Below are positions 37,155 through 45,756 of a DNA stretch of 59,948 nt, piece after piece. Position numbers and translations under genes: made by a program. Below the pieces are notes generated by a model. The model saw nothing but the letters and a program-made list of their open reading frames with translations, was not told the origin of the DNA and made no database searches. This stretch comes from Saprospiraceae bacterium (GTDB lineage: Bacteria; Bacteroidota; Bacteroidia; Chitinophagales; Saprospiraceae), in assembly GCA_024103005.1 (NCBI GenBank), contig JAGFJA010000006.1, positions 1 through 59,948 on the forward strand. Direction: 5' to 3'. How positions within the stretch are numbered: the first letter of the stretch is position 1; the number at the start of each line of letters is the position of its first letter.

Positions 37155-39986
37155 ATGAAATATATTTATTTACTAATCATCTGTATGCTGTATTCTGTGG
37201 CATCGATGGCACAAAATTCCTCACTGAAGGGTATGAATTATCAGGCAGTTGCACGAGATCAAAAAGGTCAGGTAATTGCTAACAAGAAAATAGAATTGAA
37301 GATTGAACTTAATAGTTTGTTATCTGGAAAAGAGGTGGTTTACTATGACGAAATTCATGATTTGGTAACCAATCAATTGGGACTCTTTTCTTTGGTAATT
37401 GGAGAAGGTAAGCCAGAGAAAGGCAAATTTGATGCAGTTCCATGGTCAAAAGAAGACATCTTCATTAAGATTTCTATCAAGGATGCAGATACAAATGAAT
37501 TCGTGACTGTCAGCAATAGCAAGCTCCAGGCAGTACCTTATGCTTATTATGCTGTTACTGCCGGTCAGTTGGATGATGCCGGTCTGGACATCCGAGAAAG
37601 GGAAGATTTTTGGAAGCTCAAGGGTAATGATCTTTCAAATAATACAGAAATCAAAGCGGTTTTAGGTACTATGGATTGTTCAGACCTGGTCATTGTCTCC
37701 AATAGCCTGGAAAGAATGAAGGTGCTCTGTGGTGGTGATGTTGAAATTATAAATAACCTGAGTGTAGATAAGAATGCTGAAATCAAACGGGACTTTTTTG
37801 TTTATGGCAACGTTGAGTTGAATTCCACTGCGTTAAAAAACAATTATTTATATACGGTCGTGAATGGAAAATTTACTGTTGCAAATCATCAGCCAACAGT
37901 GCTGACAGGTGATTTGACAGTTGATGAAAATACTTGGTTAAAAGGGACACTAAGAGTGGATAAGAGTACCAATCTGAATGATAGTCTTTCAGTCAATAAT
38001 GGTGCCCCTACTTATTTAAGTGGAAGTCTTACGGTAGATGGATATACCTGGCTAAAAGATCGATTAAGAGTGGATAAGAGTACTAATCTGAATGATAGTC
38101 TTTCAGTCAATAATGGCGCCCCTTCTTATTTAAGTGGAAGCCTTACGGTAGATGGATATACCTGGCTGAAGGATCGATTAAGAGTGGATAAGAGTACCAA
38201 TCTGAATGATAGTCTTTCAGTCAATAATGGCGCTCCTTCTTATTTAAGTGGAAGCCTTACGGTAGATGGATATACCTGGCTGAAGGATCGATTAAGGGTG
38301 GATAAGAGTACCAATCTGAATGATAGTCTTTCAGTCAATAATGGCGCTCCTTCTTTCTTTACTGGTACATTGGAAGTTGATAAAGATGCGCTATTCAAAG
38401 AGCATGTATTGTTGAATAATTCTGCCCTCCAGTCAGACAGTACAGGTACAGGAGCCTTGGTCGTTGCAGGCGGTGTTGGAATTGGAAAAAATTTGTATGT
38501 AGGTGGAGAGTTTCATAGTAAGGGACCCTTGAAAGTGGAATCCACTTTAGATGTTGATGGCCCTGCAAATTTTTACAATTATTTTACTGTTCATAAACTG
38601 GCGACCTTTAAAGAAGGAATAAAAGTGGAAGGTGCTGCAAATTTGGATTCTGCTTTGACGGTTCAAGGTGCTACTGTTCTGAATAATACGCTTAATGTTA
38701 CAGGACTGACTACTTTGGGTAAATTAAACACGAATGGTCAGGTGACTATTCATGCTGAGTTGACAAAAGGCGACGGTAATTATGATAATTATCCGCTCAG
38801 GGTAGAAGGAAGTGCACAAGGTATTGCAATTAAATTAACAGACAATACAGTGAATAACGACAACAATTTTGTGACATTCTATAATAATACAGGTGGGGCT
38901 GTAGGAGCCATAGAGGGGCAGACAGCAGCTGAGGTCGCAGCTGATCCTGAATATGCTTTTAATTTGGCGATATTGATAGCTACGGAAGTAACCGCAGGTG
39001 TTAATGTTGGTTTGGCAGCAATTCCAATTATTGTTGGTGGTCTAGGCGTTTCTACCGGCCCTTGTGGAGCATGTCTTGCGATGGCAGCAGCTGATTTGGT
39101 TTTGGCTACTGCAAACCTTGCTGCATTCAACGCTTTTGCATTTTCTAATTTAGGTGTTACATATTCTTCCGGCTCGGCAGATTATGCAGAATGGTTGGAA
39201 AGATCTAACCCGGCGGAAAGGATATTACCTGGAGAAATTGTAGGCGTTTATGGTGGCAAAATTTCCAAATATACTAAAGGTGCCCAACACCTAATGGTTA
39301 TTTCAACCAAACCGGCTATACTTGGAAATGTTCCTGAGGCTGGCACTGAAAGTCTATATGAGAAGGTAGCTTTCATGGGTCAGATTCCTGTAAGAGTCAG
39401 AGGGTTGGTCGTAATTGGTGATTTTATCCTGCCCTCCGGATTGAATGACGGTATAGGTGTGGCTGTTTCTCCGGATGATATAAAACCTGAGCAGTACAAG
39501 GAAATAGTAGGTGTTGCCTGGTCAAATTCTTATGTAATGGATGGGATGAACTTAATCAATATGGCTATTGGCCTTAATTCCAATGATATGGCAAGGCTTG
39601 CTGAGGCTCAGGAAAAACGTATCACCATAATGGAAAATAAATTCAATTCATTGGAAAAACGGATTGCTGCTCTTGAAGCCGGAAAAAGTATCGCTCAACC
39701 GGAAACTCCAACTGTTGAATTAAAAGGAAATGATGCTCAACCTAATAATTTGACCAGGGAGCAAATGGCCTTTGCTAATATGCCTCCGGAATTGGATGAT
39801 CAGGTGATGAAAGATGCAATGTCATACTTGAAATATCAATACGACGCTTTAGGCTTGGATGTAAAAAAACATCCGGGATTATACAGATTATTTACTGATG
39901 AAGCATTCCGTCAGGAGATGATAAAGAAAACACAAGCCAATTACAAGATTACTTACCAAAAAGTAATGTCCGATCATAGGAAATAA
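37155..39986 (+). CDS. Secreted tail-fibre-like repeat protein
   Basis: This 943-aa protein has a signal peptide (LLIICMLYSVASMA). Layout: an N-terminal domain (about 25-150) with GMNYQAVARDQKGQVIANK and TNQLGLFSLVIGEGKPEKG; then a long shaft of ~12-residue rungs (LxVDxxxxLxxxLxV) that includes four 38-aa units at residues 249-400. A hydrophobic Ala/Gly-rich stretch follows (about 600-665). Next comes a domain opening with SADYAEWLERSNPAERILPG (Ser674 onward), resembling the chaperone/autoproteolysis-type heads of phage tail appendages. The C-terminus is helical, with a coiled coil EKRITIMENKFNSLEKRIAA. No sorting domain is present. I infer a trimeric surface fibre, probably cotranscribed with the small sorting-domain gene 33 bp upstream. 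Confidence 0.78.
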   Translation: MKYIYLLIICMLYSVASMAQNSSLKGMNYQAVARDQKGQVIANKKIELKIELNSLLSGKEVVYYDEIHDLVTNQLGLFSLVIGEGKPEKGKFDAVPWSKEDIFIKISIKDADTNEFVTVSNSKLQAVPYAYYAVTAGQLDDAGLDIREREDFWKLKGNDLSNNTEIKAVLGTMDCSDLVIVSNSLERMKVLCGGDVEIINNLSVDKNAEIKRDFFVYGNVELNSTALKNNYLYTVVNGKFTVANHQPTVLTGDLTVDENTWLKGTLRVDKSTNLNDSLSVNNGAPTYLSGSLTVDGYTWLKDRLRVDKSTNLNDSLSVNNGAPSYLSGSLTVDGYTWLKDRLRVDKSTNLNDSLSVNNGAPSYLSGSLTVDGYTWLKDRLRVDKSTNLNDSLSVNNGAPSFFTGTLEVDKDALFKEHVLLNNSALQSDSTGTGALVVAGGVGIGKNLYVGGEFHSKGPLKVESTLDVDGPANFYNYFTVHKLATFKEGIKVEGAANLDSALTVQGATVLNNTLNVTGLTTLGKLNTNGQVTIHAELTKGDGNYDNYPLRVEGSAQGIAIKLTDNTVNNDNNFVTFYNNTGGAVGAIEGQTAAEVAADPEYAFNLAILIATEVTAGVNVGLAAIPIIVGGLGVSTGPCGACLAMAAADLVLATANLAAFNAFAFSNLGVTYSSGSADYAEWLERSNPAERILPGEIVGVYGGKISKYTKGAQHLMVISTKPAILGNVPEAGTESLYEKVAFMGQIPVRVRGLVVIGDFILPSGLNDGIGVAVSPDDIKPEQYKEIVGVAWSNSYVMDGMNLINMAIGLNSNDMARLAEAQEKRITIMENKFNSLEKRIAALEAGKSIAQPETPTVELKGNDAQPNNLTREQMAFANMPPELDDQVMKDAMSYLKYQYDALGLDVKKHPGLYRLFTDEAFRQEMIKKTQANYKITYQKVMSDHRK
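37899..38354 (+). repeat. Four tandem 114-bp repeats inside the fibre gene
   Basis: The units start at 37899, 38013, 38127 and 38241 and each encodes 38 residues. Unit 1 is diverged. Units 2-4 encode the same peptide (YLSGSLTVDGYTWLKDRLRV and so on), and units 3 and 4 differ by a single silent base. Confidence 0.95.
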
Positions 39987-40462
39987 TATAATGTTGTACT
40001 GTTTTAATTTAAATTGAAACAGGACAACTTACTTTATCTGACTTGGGCAACTATATTTATTAACATCCTCCTGAATAAAGGAATATGGTTTGGCTGAAAT
40101 TAAAAAATTCTGCTGACTTATACGAGTCATTGGGGGCAGTTGCAATTTAGCTTTTTTCTAATGGTACTTGATATAGGATGATATAATGAATTCTGACCTT
40201 AGGTCTTAAGGAGCATAGATTATTGTCCGTATATGTTAGAATCGAAGGTTTTGAAAATGAAATGGAAAGAAAATTTTTCATTCTCCTTTTATGAATTATC
40301 TTTATTTACCTAATCAGTTTATTAAAAGAACTAGTTATGCATTTTATTTCAAGATATCATGGTATAATGCCAAATAATTTTAGGGAAAATAGATTAAAGG
40401 AAATAGATATAATCCATAGGCAAGGATTCATATGTCCAATTAATCTGAATCTTCCGTATAGA
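39987..40462. other. Gap between the fibre and beta-solenoid genes
   Basis: Apart from the palindrome at its left end, it contains only AT-rich sequence. A reading frame from 40337 continues into the next gene, but it lacks a signal peptide until 40463. No clear promoter box was found. Confidence 0.45.
39993..40028. repeat. 36-bp near-perfect palindrome after the fibre gene
   Basis: The arms GTTGTACTGTTTTAATTT and AAATTGAAACAGGACAAC are reverse complements with two mismatches and no loop. The palindrome begins 7 bp after the fibre stop. It could be a stem that ends or stabilises the mRNA. It lacks a T-run, so it is not a classical terminator. Confidence 0.7.
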
Positions 40463-43400
40463 ATGCATTTTATCGTTTACTTCTTTATACTATGTTTTGG
40501 TATATGCAATTTAAATGGTCAGACAATATGGACAGGTTCTGTCAGCAACGCCTGGAATAATGCAGCCAACTGGACTGCAGGCGTACCGGATGCAGCTGAT
40601 ACCGTATTTATACCGGTCGTGACCAATAGCCCTGTTGTCAGCGCAACTTCCAATTCGGTTAAATCAATATGGATTGATAGCAATGCCACCTTGACCGTAT
40701 TATCTACCGGAGTTTTAAGAGTTAATGGATCTGCCATGCATGCCATTGTAAATAAGGGTAAGGTCGATAATTTTGGAATCATCAATCTGGGAGATTCTCT
40801 GAATATTGGAACTCAGGGAATTGTCAATAGGAGTGTGTTTGATAACAAATCAGGCGCGACCTTGAAAATAAATCGTACCTCGGTAGGTGCAATTTTTAAT
40901 ATGAAAGGAACATTTACCAATAATGGGATTATTCAGATAGGGCAAAATCAAAATATAGGTTTTTTTGGTATTAAAAATTTTGCTGTTTTCAATCATGATG
41001 CGGGTTCTATAGCTATAGATAAATCTTCAAGTTATGGAGTATTTGTTGATACAAGTGGCGTTTTCAATTCGAATGCTTTATTGACAATAGGACAATTTTC
41101 AATGATTTCATTTCCGATAGGAGGTAATGGTACTTTTAATCATTCAGTAACTGCGGAATTAAAATCTCGAGGGACAGTTGCCGTCGATACTTTTAATTTG
41201 AACGGTGGTACCATCGATCCCGGATTTCCGATAAGCACACTTAGTTTTCTGGGTGCTCATAATCTGGATAATTGTGATCTTAAACTTACTGTCAATGGAA
41301 AAGGTACTGCTGGGATTGATTATGACCAGATTATTATTTCAGATACAGTCAAGTTTGGAGGAACACTTGACCTCACCATTAGTTTTTCAAACCCTGATAT
41401 AGGCGATGAGGTTATAATTGTTCATTCAAATGGTGCCAAAGATACTTTTGATGTAGTTAATGGTTTATTACCGGATTGGCATATTATATACAAGCCAAAT
41501 GGTGCCATCCTTCGGTATGGTTCGGCTACCGAATCTGCATGGATAGGAGATAGTAGCACTGTTTGGTCAGATGCCGATAACTGGTCTGATGGAGTGCCCA
41601 CCTCCATTACGGATGTATTTATCAATGACACAAGTACTTATTATCCGATATTGACCGGAAATGGCACAGCAAAATCCATAAATATTAAAGCCGGAGGCAC
41701 TTTGACAATAGACGCTTCGGGCGTCCTTGAGTTGCAGGGTTCCAATGTCCAGGGAATCATCAATTCAGGCATTGTAAATAATGATGGAATAATAAAAATA
41801 GGTCAGACTATCAGCCCGGGCTTTGTAGGGATTTTAAATCAGGCAACTTTTAATAATAATACCGGAGCTCAAATCATGATAGATCGCAGCACATCCTATG
41901 GCTTGGTCAATTTTAGTGGCACATTTACCAACTTTGGTGTCCTTGATATCGGGGGTGTGTCTAATCCCGGGAGCGGCGGAGTTTGGAATTCTTCAGTTTT
42001 TAAAAACCTCGCCGGAGAGATAAAAGTTGACCGTACAATTGATGGAGCCATTTTGAATGACAGTCTAGCCACATTTGTCAATAAAGGTGATATTACCATA
42101 GGAAGTAGAGCCTATGTCGGCTCATATGGTATCCGAAACAAATTTTTGTTTACAAATGATACTACAGGTCAGATAGTTATAAATAAGACCGGAGGAAATG
42201 CGATATTTCATACCTACAACACTTTTACTAATAATGGAATAATATCCTTAGGTACTACTGACAGCATCGGTAAAACTGGGCTTTATCTGTTTTCCAGTTT
42301 TGTGAATTCAGCTTTAGGGCAGATAATGATATATAGGTCCAATCAATCAGGTGTTTCAATAAATGGTAAAACGACAGCAGATACCTTGCTGGCTAATTAT
42401 GGTACAGTAAAAATAAGCCAAATAGCTTCAGGGTCAAATATGATAGGAGGCACAAAAGGATACTTTGTAAATAATATATCCGGTATGCTTATGGGGAACG
42501 GCAAAATTTTGTCACCGGTTTTTGTTAGCAAGGGCGGAACTATTTCTCCCGGGACTCCAATTGGTATCATGACATTCGTTAAACCTGGTACCTTGACAAA
42601 TAATACCATAGAGATTGCAGTGAATGGAAACAATACGCCTGGTATAGACTTTGATAAATTGAACTCTGATACATTAAATATAGGAGGTACACTGGCACTT
42701 ACGATGCCTTATTCAGGAAGCCCGGGCGATATTATTACCATTATCTCAGGAAACAAGATAACGGGCACCTTCACTACTGTAACAGGACTACCCTCAGGAT
42801 GGACCCTGGATTATTCCGCTATGGCAGTTAACCTAACTTATATTACAGCTGGTGTAACCAACTGGACTGGAGTTGTCAGTTCTGATTGGACTGATCCTGG
42901 TAACTGGTCAGATGGTGTACCTATTTCTACTTCTGAAGTAGTAATACCGGATGTAGCTACAAATGATCCTACAATAAGTTCAGTAGTAGCTATCAAATCA
43001 ATAAGTATTGATAATGGTGGTAAACTCACTTTAACTGCATCAGGTTCTACTAAAGTTAACGGATCGGTGACACAAGGAATATTGAACAATGGTGATATCG
43101 TCAATAATGGTAGCATTTTAGTGGGGAATAGCTTAAATGTAGGAAATAATGGGATTGTTAATACGGGAAACATTCAAAATAATAGCGGTGCGACAATATT
43201 TGTTGATCGAAGCACCATAAATGGCCTGGATAATCAAAATCAGATTTTAAATTCAGGTACGATTTCTATTGGATCTAATTTTAGCCCTGGACAGAAGGGT
43301 ATAAATAATGTTGGTACCCTGAACAACACAACTACCGGTATGATCGATATCAACAGATCAACAGATATGGCATGTAATAATGCTCCCGGTGCAAACATTA

Positions 43401-45322
43401 CAAATGAAGGTACTATCAATTTGGGTTCCGGCCAGAATATTGGAACAAAGGGAATTTTAAATGCTGGAACTTTCAACAACCTTGCGGGCGCACAGTTGAA
43501 AATCGACAGGAGCACGTATGTTGCGTTAGACAATCAAGGCACATTTCATAATTACAGTTCTGTTTTTATTGGAAGTGTTACTACTACCGGGCAGAATGGC
43601 ATTATTACCAATTCTACCTGGACCAACCATACTTCAGGTTCCATTAAAATTGACAATATTACAGATGCCGGAATTTATAACTCTGGTGGAGGAAATGCAA
43701 CCAACGATGGTACCATTCAAATAGGAGCATCTTCCAATGGAGGCCAGTATGGTATTTGGAATGCCAATAACTTTACCAATACGGGAACCATCGAAATTGA
43801 TCATACCTCAACCTATGGTATTTGGAATTATCTAACGACATTTAACAATAGTGGTACGATACAAATAGGTGGTAATACTAATGTCGGTTCTTATGGTATA
43901 TACAATAATGGAGCCTTTAATAATCTGACCTCCGGATTAATAGCAATAGATCGGACAACTTCAGCCGGAATTTATAATTATGATGCCACCGGCTTATTTA
44001 GTAATAATGCAGACATCAATATCGGAAGTAATAATACGGTAGGAGAATACGGAATTGTAAACATTGGAAAATTTAATAATAATGCCGGTTCTCTGACTAT
44101 TGATCGTTCTATCAATTCAGCCATCTATATAGATAATCGGACTTTCACCAATTATGCAGCGATCACCATTGGCTCGATTGCATCAGTCGGAAATTATGGT
44201 ATTAGAAACAGAAATATATTTAACAATGAAAGCGGGGCAATCAAAATAGATAATGTTTCAAATGCTGGTTTTTATAGTGAAGCCGGTACATTTTTAAATA
44301 AAGCAACAGTAATCATTGGTCAGTTAATGGCCGTTACCAACCTTATTACGGGCGTTAGCGGTTCATTTGATAATAATGGTTCAGGTATCCTAAAGGGAAC
44401 AGGAAATATTCAATCAAATTATTTTGAAGATAATGGTGGTACAATTGTACCCGGATATTCTCCAGGATTGCTAACTTTCAATGGGAACATCTTGCTTAAT
44501 CAAGGAATTATGGATATGGAAGTCAATGGTAAGACTGGAGCAGGTATTGACTTTGATCAGGTTCAAATTAATGGTAATGTAACGATAGGAGGAACTTTAC
44601 ATATTACCAATAATTTTCTTGGAGCGATGAATGGAGATCAAGTTACTATTATACAGGCATCTGCTATTTCAGGTACCTTTGCATCAATTGTTGGACTGCC
44701 GGCAAATTGGACTATTGAGTATCTTTCCACCAGTATAGTGTTACACCTCGGACCATTTCTTCCTGTCAAACTGATTAATTTTAATGCGGCTATTGAAGGA
44801 AGTACAGTCCGACTCAGATGGCAGACAGCTGACGAATTAAACAATAAGGGTTTTGAAATACAAAGAAGCCGGGATGCCCGCAACTGGGAAGTAGTGGACT
44901 TTATTCCAGGGTCCGGACAAGATCAGGGTTTTTCCAGTTATTCCTTTGTTGATCAGCCTGATATATTGAAGGAAGGTCAGGCAGTATTTTATTATCGATT
45001 GAAGCAGGTAGATCTAAATGGAAATTTTAGTTTTAGCAAGGTAGAATTTGTTGATTTTACAAAAAATATGTTATCTCAAGAGATAAAGTTTTATCCTAAT
45101 CCACTTCCGGATGATTTTTTGATTGTTGAAACCGGTGAAATGAATGGTTATAAAGAGATTATGATCCTGAATACATCAGGTCAGACAATGATCCGGCAAA
45201 ACCTTAACAAGGGAAAAAATACGATTAAAATGAATGGTTTACTTCCGGGAATTTATTTTATAAAAGTGATGGATGATAGGCAGAAGAAAACATATAAACT
45301 GGTAAAAATCGGAGGTCATTGA
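40463..45322 (+). CDS. Giant secreted beta-solenoid repeat protein with T9SS sorting domain
   Basis: From the ATG at 40463 the protein is 1619 aa and starts with a signal peptide (MHFIVYFFILCFGICNLNG). An upstream ATG at 40337 would place this signal 42 residues inside, so it is rejected. Three long modules each open with a W-G-...-W-...-NW-x-x-GVP sequence (TGSVSNAWNNAANWTAGVPD; IGDSSTVWSDADNWSDGVPT; TGVVSSDWTDPGNWSDGVPI). Each runs through many ~20-25-aa rungs such as IxIDRSTxxGIxN and IxIGxxxxxGxxGIxN, and closes with a block like GTFTTVTGLPSGWTLDY. The C-terminus has a fibronectin-III-like region (LPVKLINFNAAIEGSTVRLR) and a type A sorting domain (KFYPNPLPDDFLIVETG, LLPGIYFIKVMD). It is a probable surface adhesin or filament. 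Confidence 0.83.
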   Translation: MHFIVYFFILCFGICNLNGQTIWTGSVSNAWNNAANWTAGVPDAADTVFIPVVTNSPVVSATSNSVKSIWIDSNATLTVLSTGVLRVNGSAMHAIVNKGKVDNFGIINLGDSLNIGTQGIVNRSVFDNKSGATLKINRTSVGAIFNMKGTFTNNGIIQIGQNQNIGFFGIKNFAVFNHDAGSIAIDKSSSYGVFVDTSGVFNSNALLTIGQFSMISFPIGGNGTFNHSVTAELKSRGTVAVDTFNLNGGTIDPGFPISTLSFLGAHNLDNCDLKLTVNGKGTAGIDYDQIIISDTVKFGGTLDLTISFSNPDIGDEVIIVHSNGAKDTFDVVNGLLPDWHIIYKPNGAILRYGSATESAWIGDSSTVWSDADNWSDGVPTSITDVFINDTSTYYPILTGNGTAKSINIKAGGTLTIDASGVLELQGSNVQGIINSGIVNNDGIIKIGQTISPGFVGILNQATFNNNTGAQIMIDRSTSYGLVNFSGTFTNFGVLDIGGVSNPGSGGVWNSSVFKNLAGEIKVDRTIDGAILNDSLATFVNKGDITIGSRAYVGSYGIRNKFLFTNDTTGQIVINKTGGNAIFHTYNTFTNNGIISLGTTDSIGKTGLYLFSSFVNSALGQIMIYRSNQSGVSINGKTTADTLLANYGTVKISQIASGSNMIGGTKGYFVNNISGMLMGNGKILSPVFVSKGGTISPGTPIGIMTFVKPGTLTNNTIEIAVNGNNTPGIDFDKLNSDTLNIGGTLALTMPYSGSPGDIITIISGNKITGTFTTVTGLPSGWTLDYSAMAVNLTYITAGVTNWTGVVSSDWTDPGNWSDGVPISTSEVVIPDVATNDPTISSVVAIKSISIDNGGKLTLTASGSTKVNGSVTQGILNNGDIVNNGSILVGNSLNVGNNGIVNTGNIQNNSGATIFVDRSTINGLDNQNQILNSGTISIGSNFSPGQKGINNVGTLNNTTTGMIDINRSTDMACNNAPGANITNEGTINLGSGQNIGTKGILNAGTFNNLAGAQLKIDRSTYVALDNQGTFHNYSSVFIGSVTTTGQNGIITNSTWTNHTSGSIKIDNITDAGIYNSGGGNATNDGTIQIGASSNGGQYGIWNANNFTNTGTIEIDHTSTYGIWNYLTTFNNSGTIQIGGNTNVGSYGIYNNGAFNNLTSGLIAIDRTTSAGIYNYDATGLFSNNADINIGSNNTVGEYGIVNIGKFNNNAGSLTIDRSINSAIYIDNRTFTNYAAITIGSIASVGNYGIRNRNIFNNESGAIKIDNVSNAGFYSEAGTFLNKATVIIGQLMAVTNLITGVSGSFDNNGSGILKGTGNIQSNYFEDNGGTIVPGYSPGLLTFNGNILLNQGIMDMEVNGKTGAGIDFDQVQINGNVTIGGTLHITNNFLGAMNGDQVTIIQASAISGTFASIVGLPANWTIEYLSTSIVLHLGPFLPVKLINFNAAIEGSTVRLRWQTADELNNKGFEIQRSRDARNWEVVDFIPGSGQDQGFSSYSFVDQPDILKEGQAVFYYRLKQVDLNGNFSFSKVEFVDFTKNMLSQEIKFYPNPLPDDFLIVETGEMNGYKEIMILNTSGQTMIRQNLNKGKNTIKMNGLLPGIYFIKVMDDRQKKTYKLVKIGGH

Positions 45323-45756
45323 CATGACGTTTGACTAAATAAGCAGGGTGAAAGTGATAGATTATCAATTGTTTGCTCCTGAAACAATAACGGAAAATAA
45401 ATCAATGCCGTTTAGTTACGAGGGTAAGATAAATGTTGCTGCTTATTGATGGCACTGACGTATGACAGCTTAGTTGTTTGTTGTTTGCGTCCTTTGACTT
45501 CGCTTTTTGGCCTGACAAACAAGCATTAGCTCGTCAAACGGACAATTGTTTATCACGCTGGATGGCCTTTTTAAATTTATCCTATTTGAGACCTATATTC
45601 ATATCGGTTATACGAACTAAACAACATCGTGAATTTTAAATGATTATTGTTAACCAATAAATTCAAGCTTAAAAATTTAATTTAAGAATTTCCTTATTTT
45701 GAATTTGATTTTATAACCGTACCTTTGTGGCATAATTTAAAGAGGAACCTTCTTAC
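45323..45756. other. Non-coding gap with dispersed inverted repeats before the purF-like gene
   Basis: No ORF is supported. The octamer TTGTTTGT (45474-45481) is complementary to ACAAACAA (45515-45522). CGTTTGAC near 45328 is complementary to GTCAAACG near 45533. The purF-like promoter is at the right end. The central part is less AT-rich than the flanks and could be a decayed gene or mobile remnant. Confidence 0.45.
45698..45727 (+). promoter_or_regulatory. Promoter of the amidophosphoribosyltransferase gene
   Basis: TTTG at 45698-45701 and TACCTTTG at 45720-45727 are spaced 18 bp apart, a full match to the Bacteroidota -33/-7 pattern. The leader would be about 25 nt. Confidence 0.7.

Noticed and set aside
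37899-38354. The tandem repeats as a CRISPR array
   Set aside because: The units are 114 bp, contiguous without spacers, and coding in frame.
40337-40462. Longer start of the beta-solenoid protein at ATG 40337
   Set aside because: The signal peptide begins at Met encoded at 40463; the upstream 42 residues would bury it.
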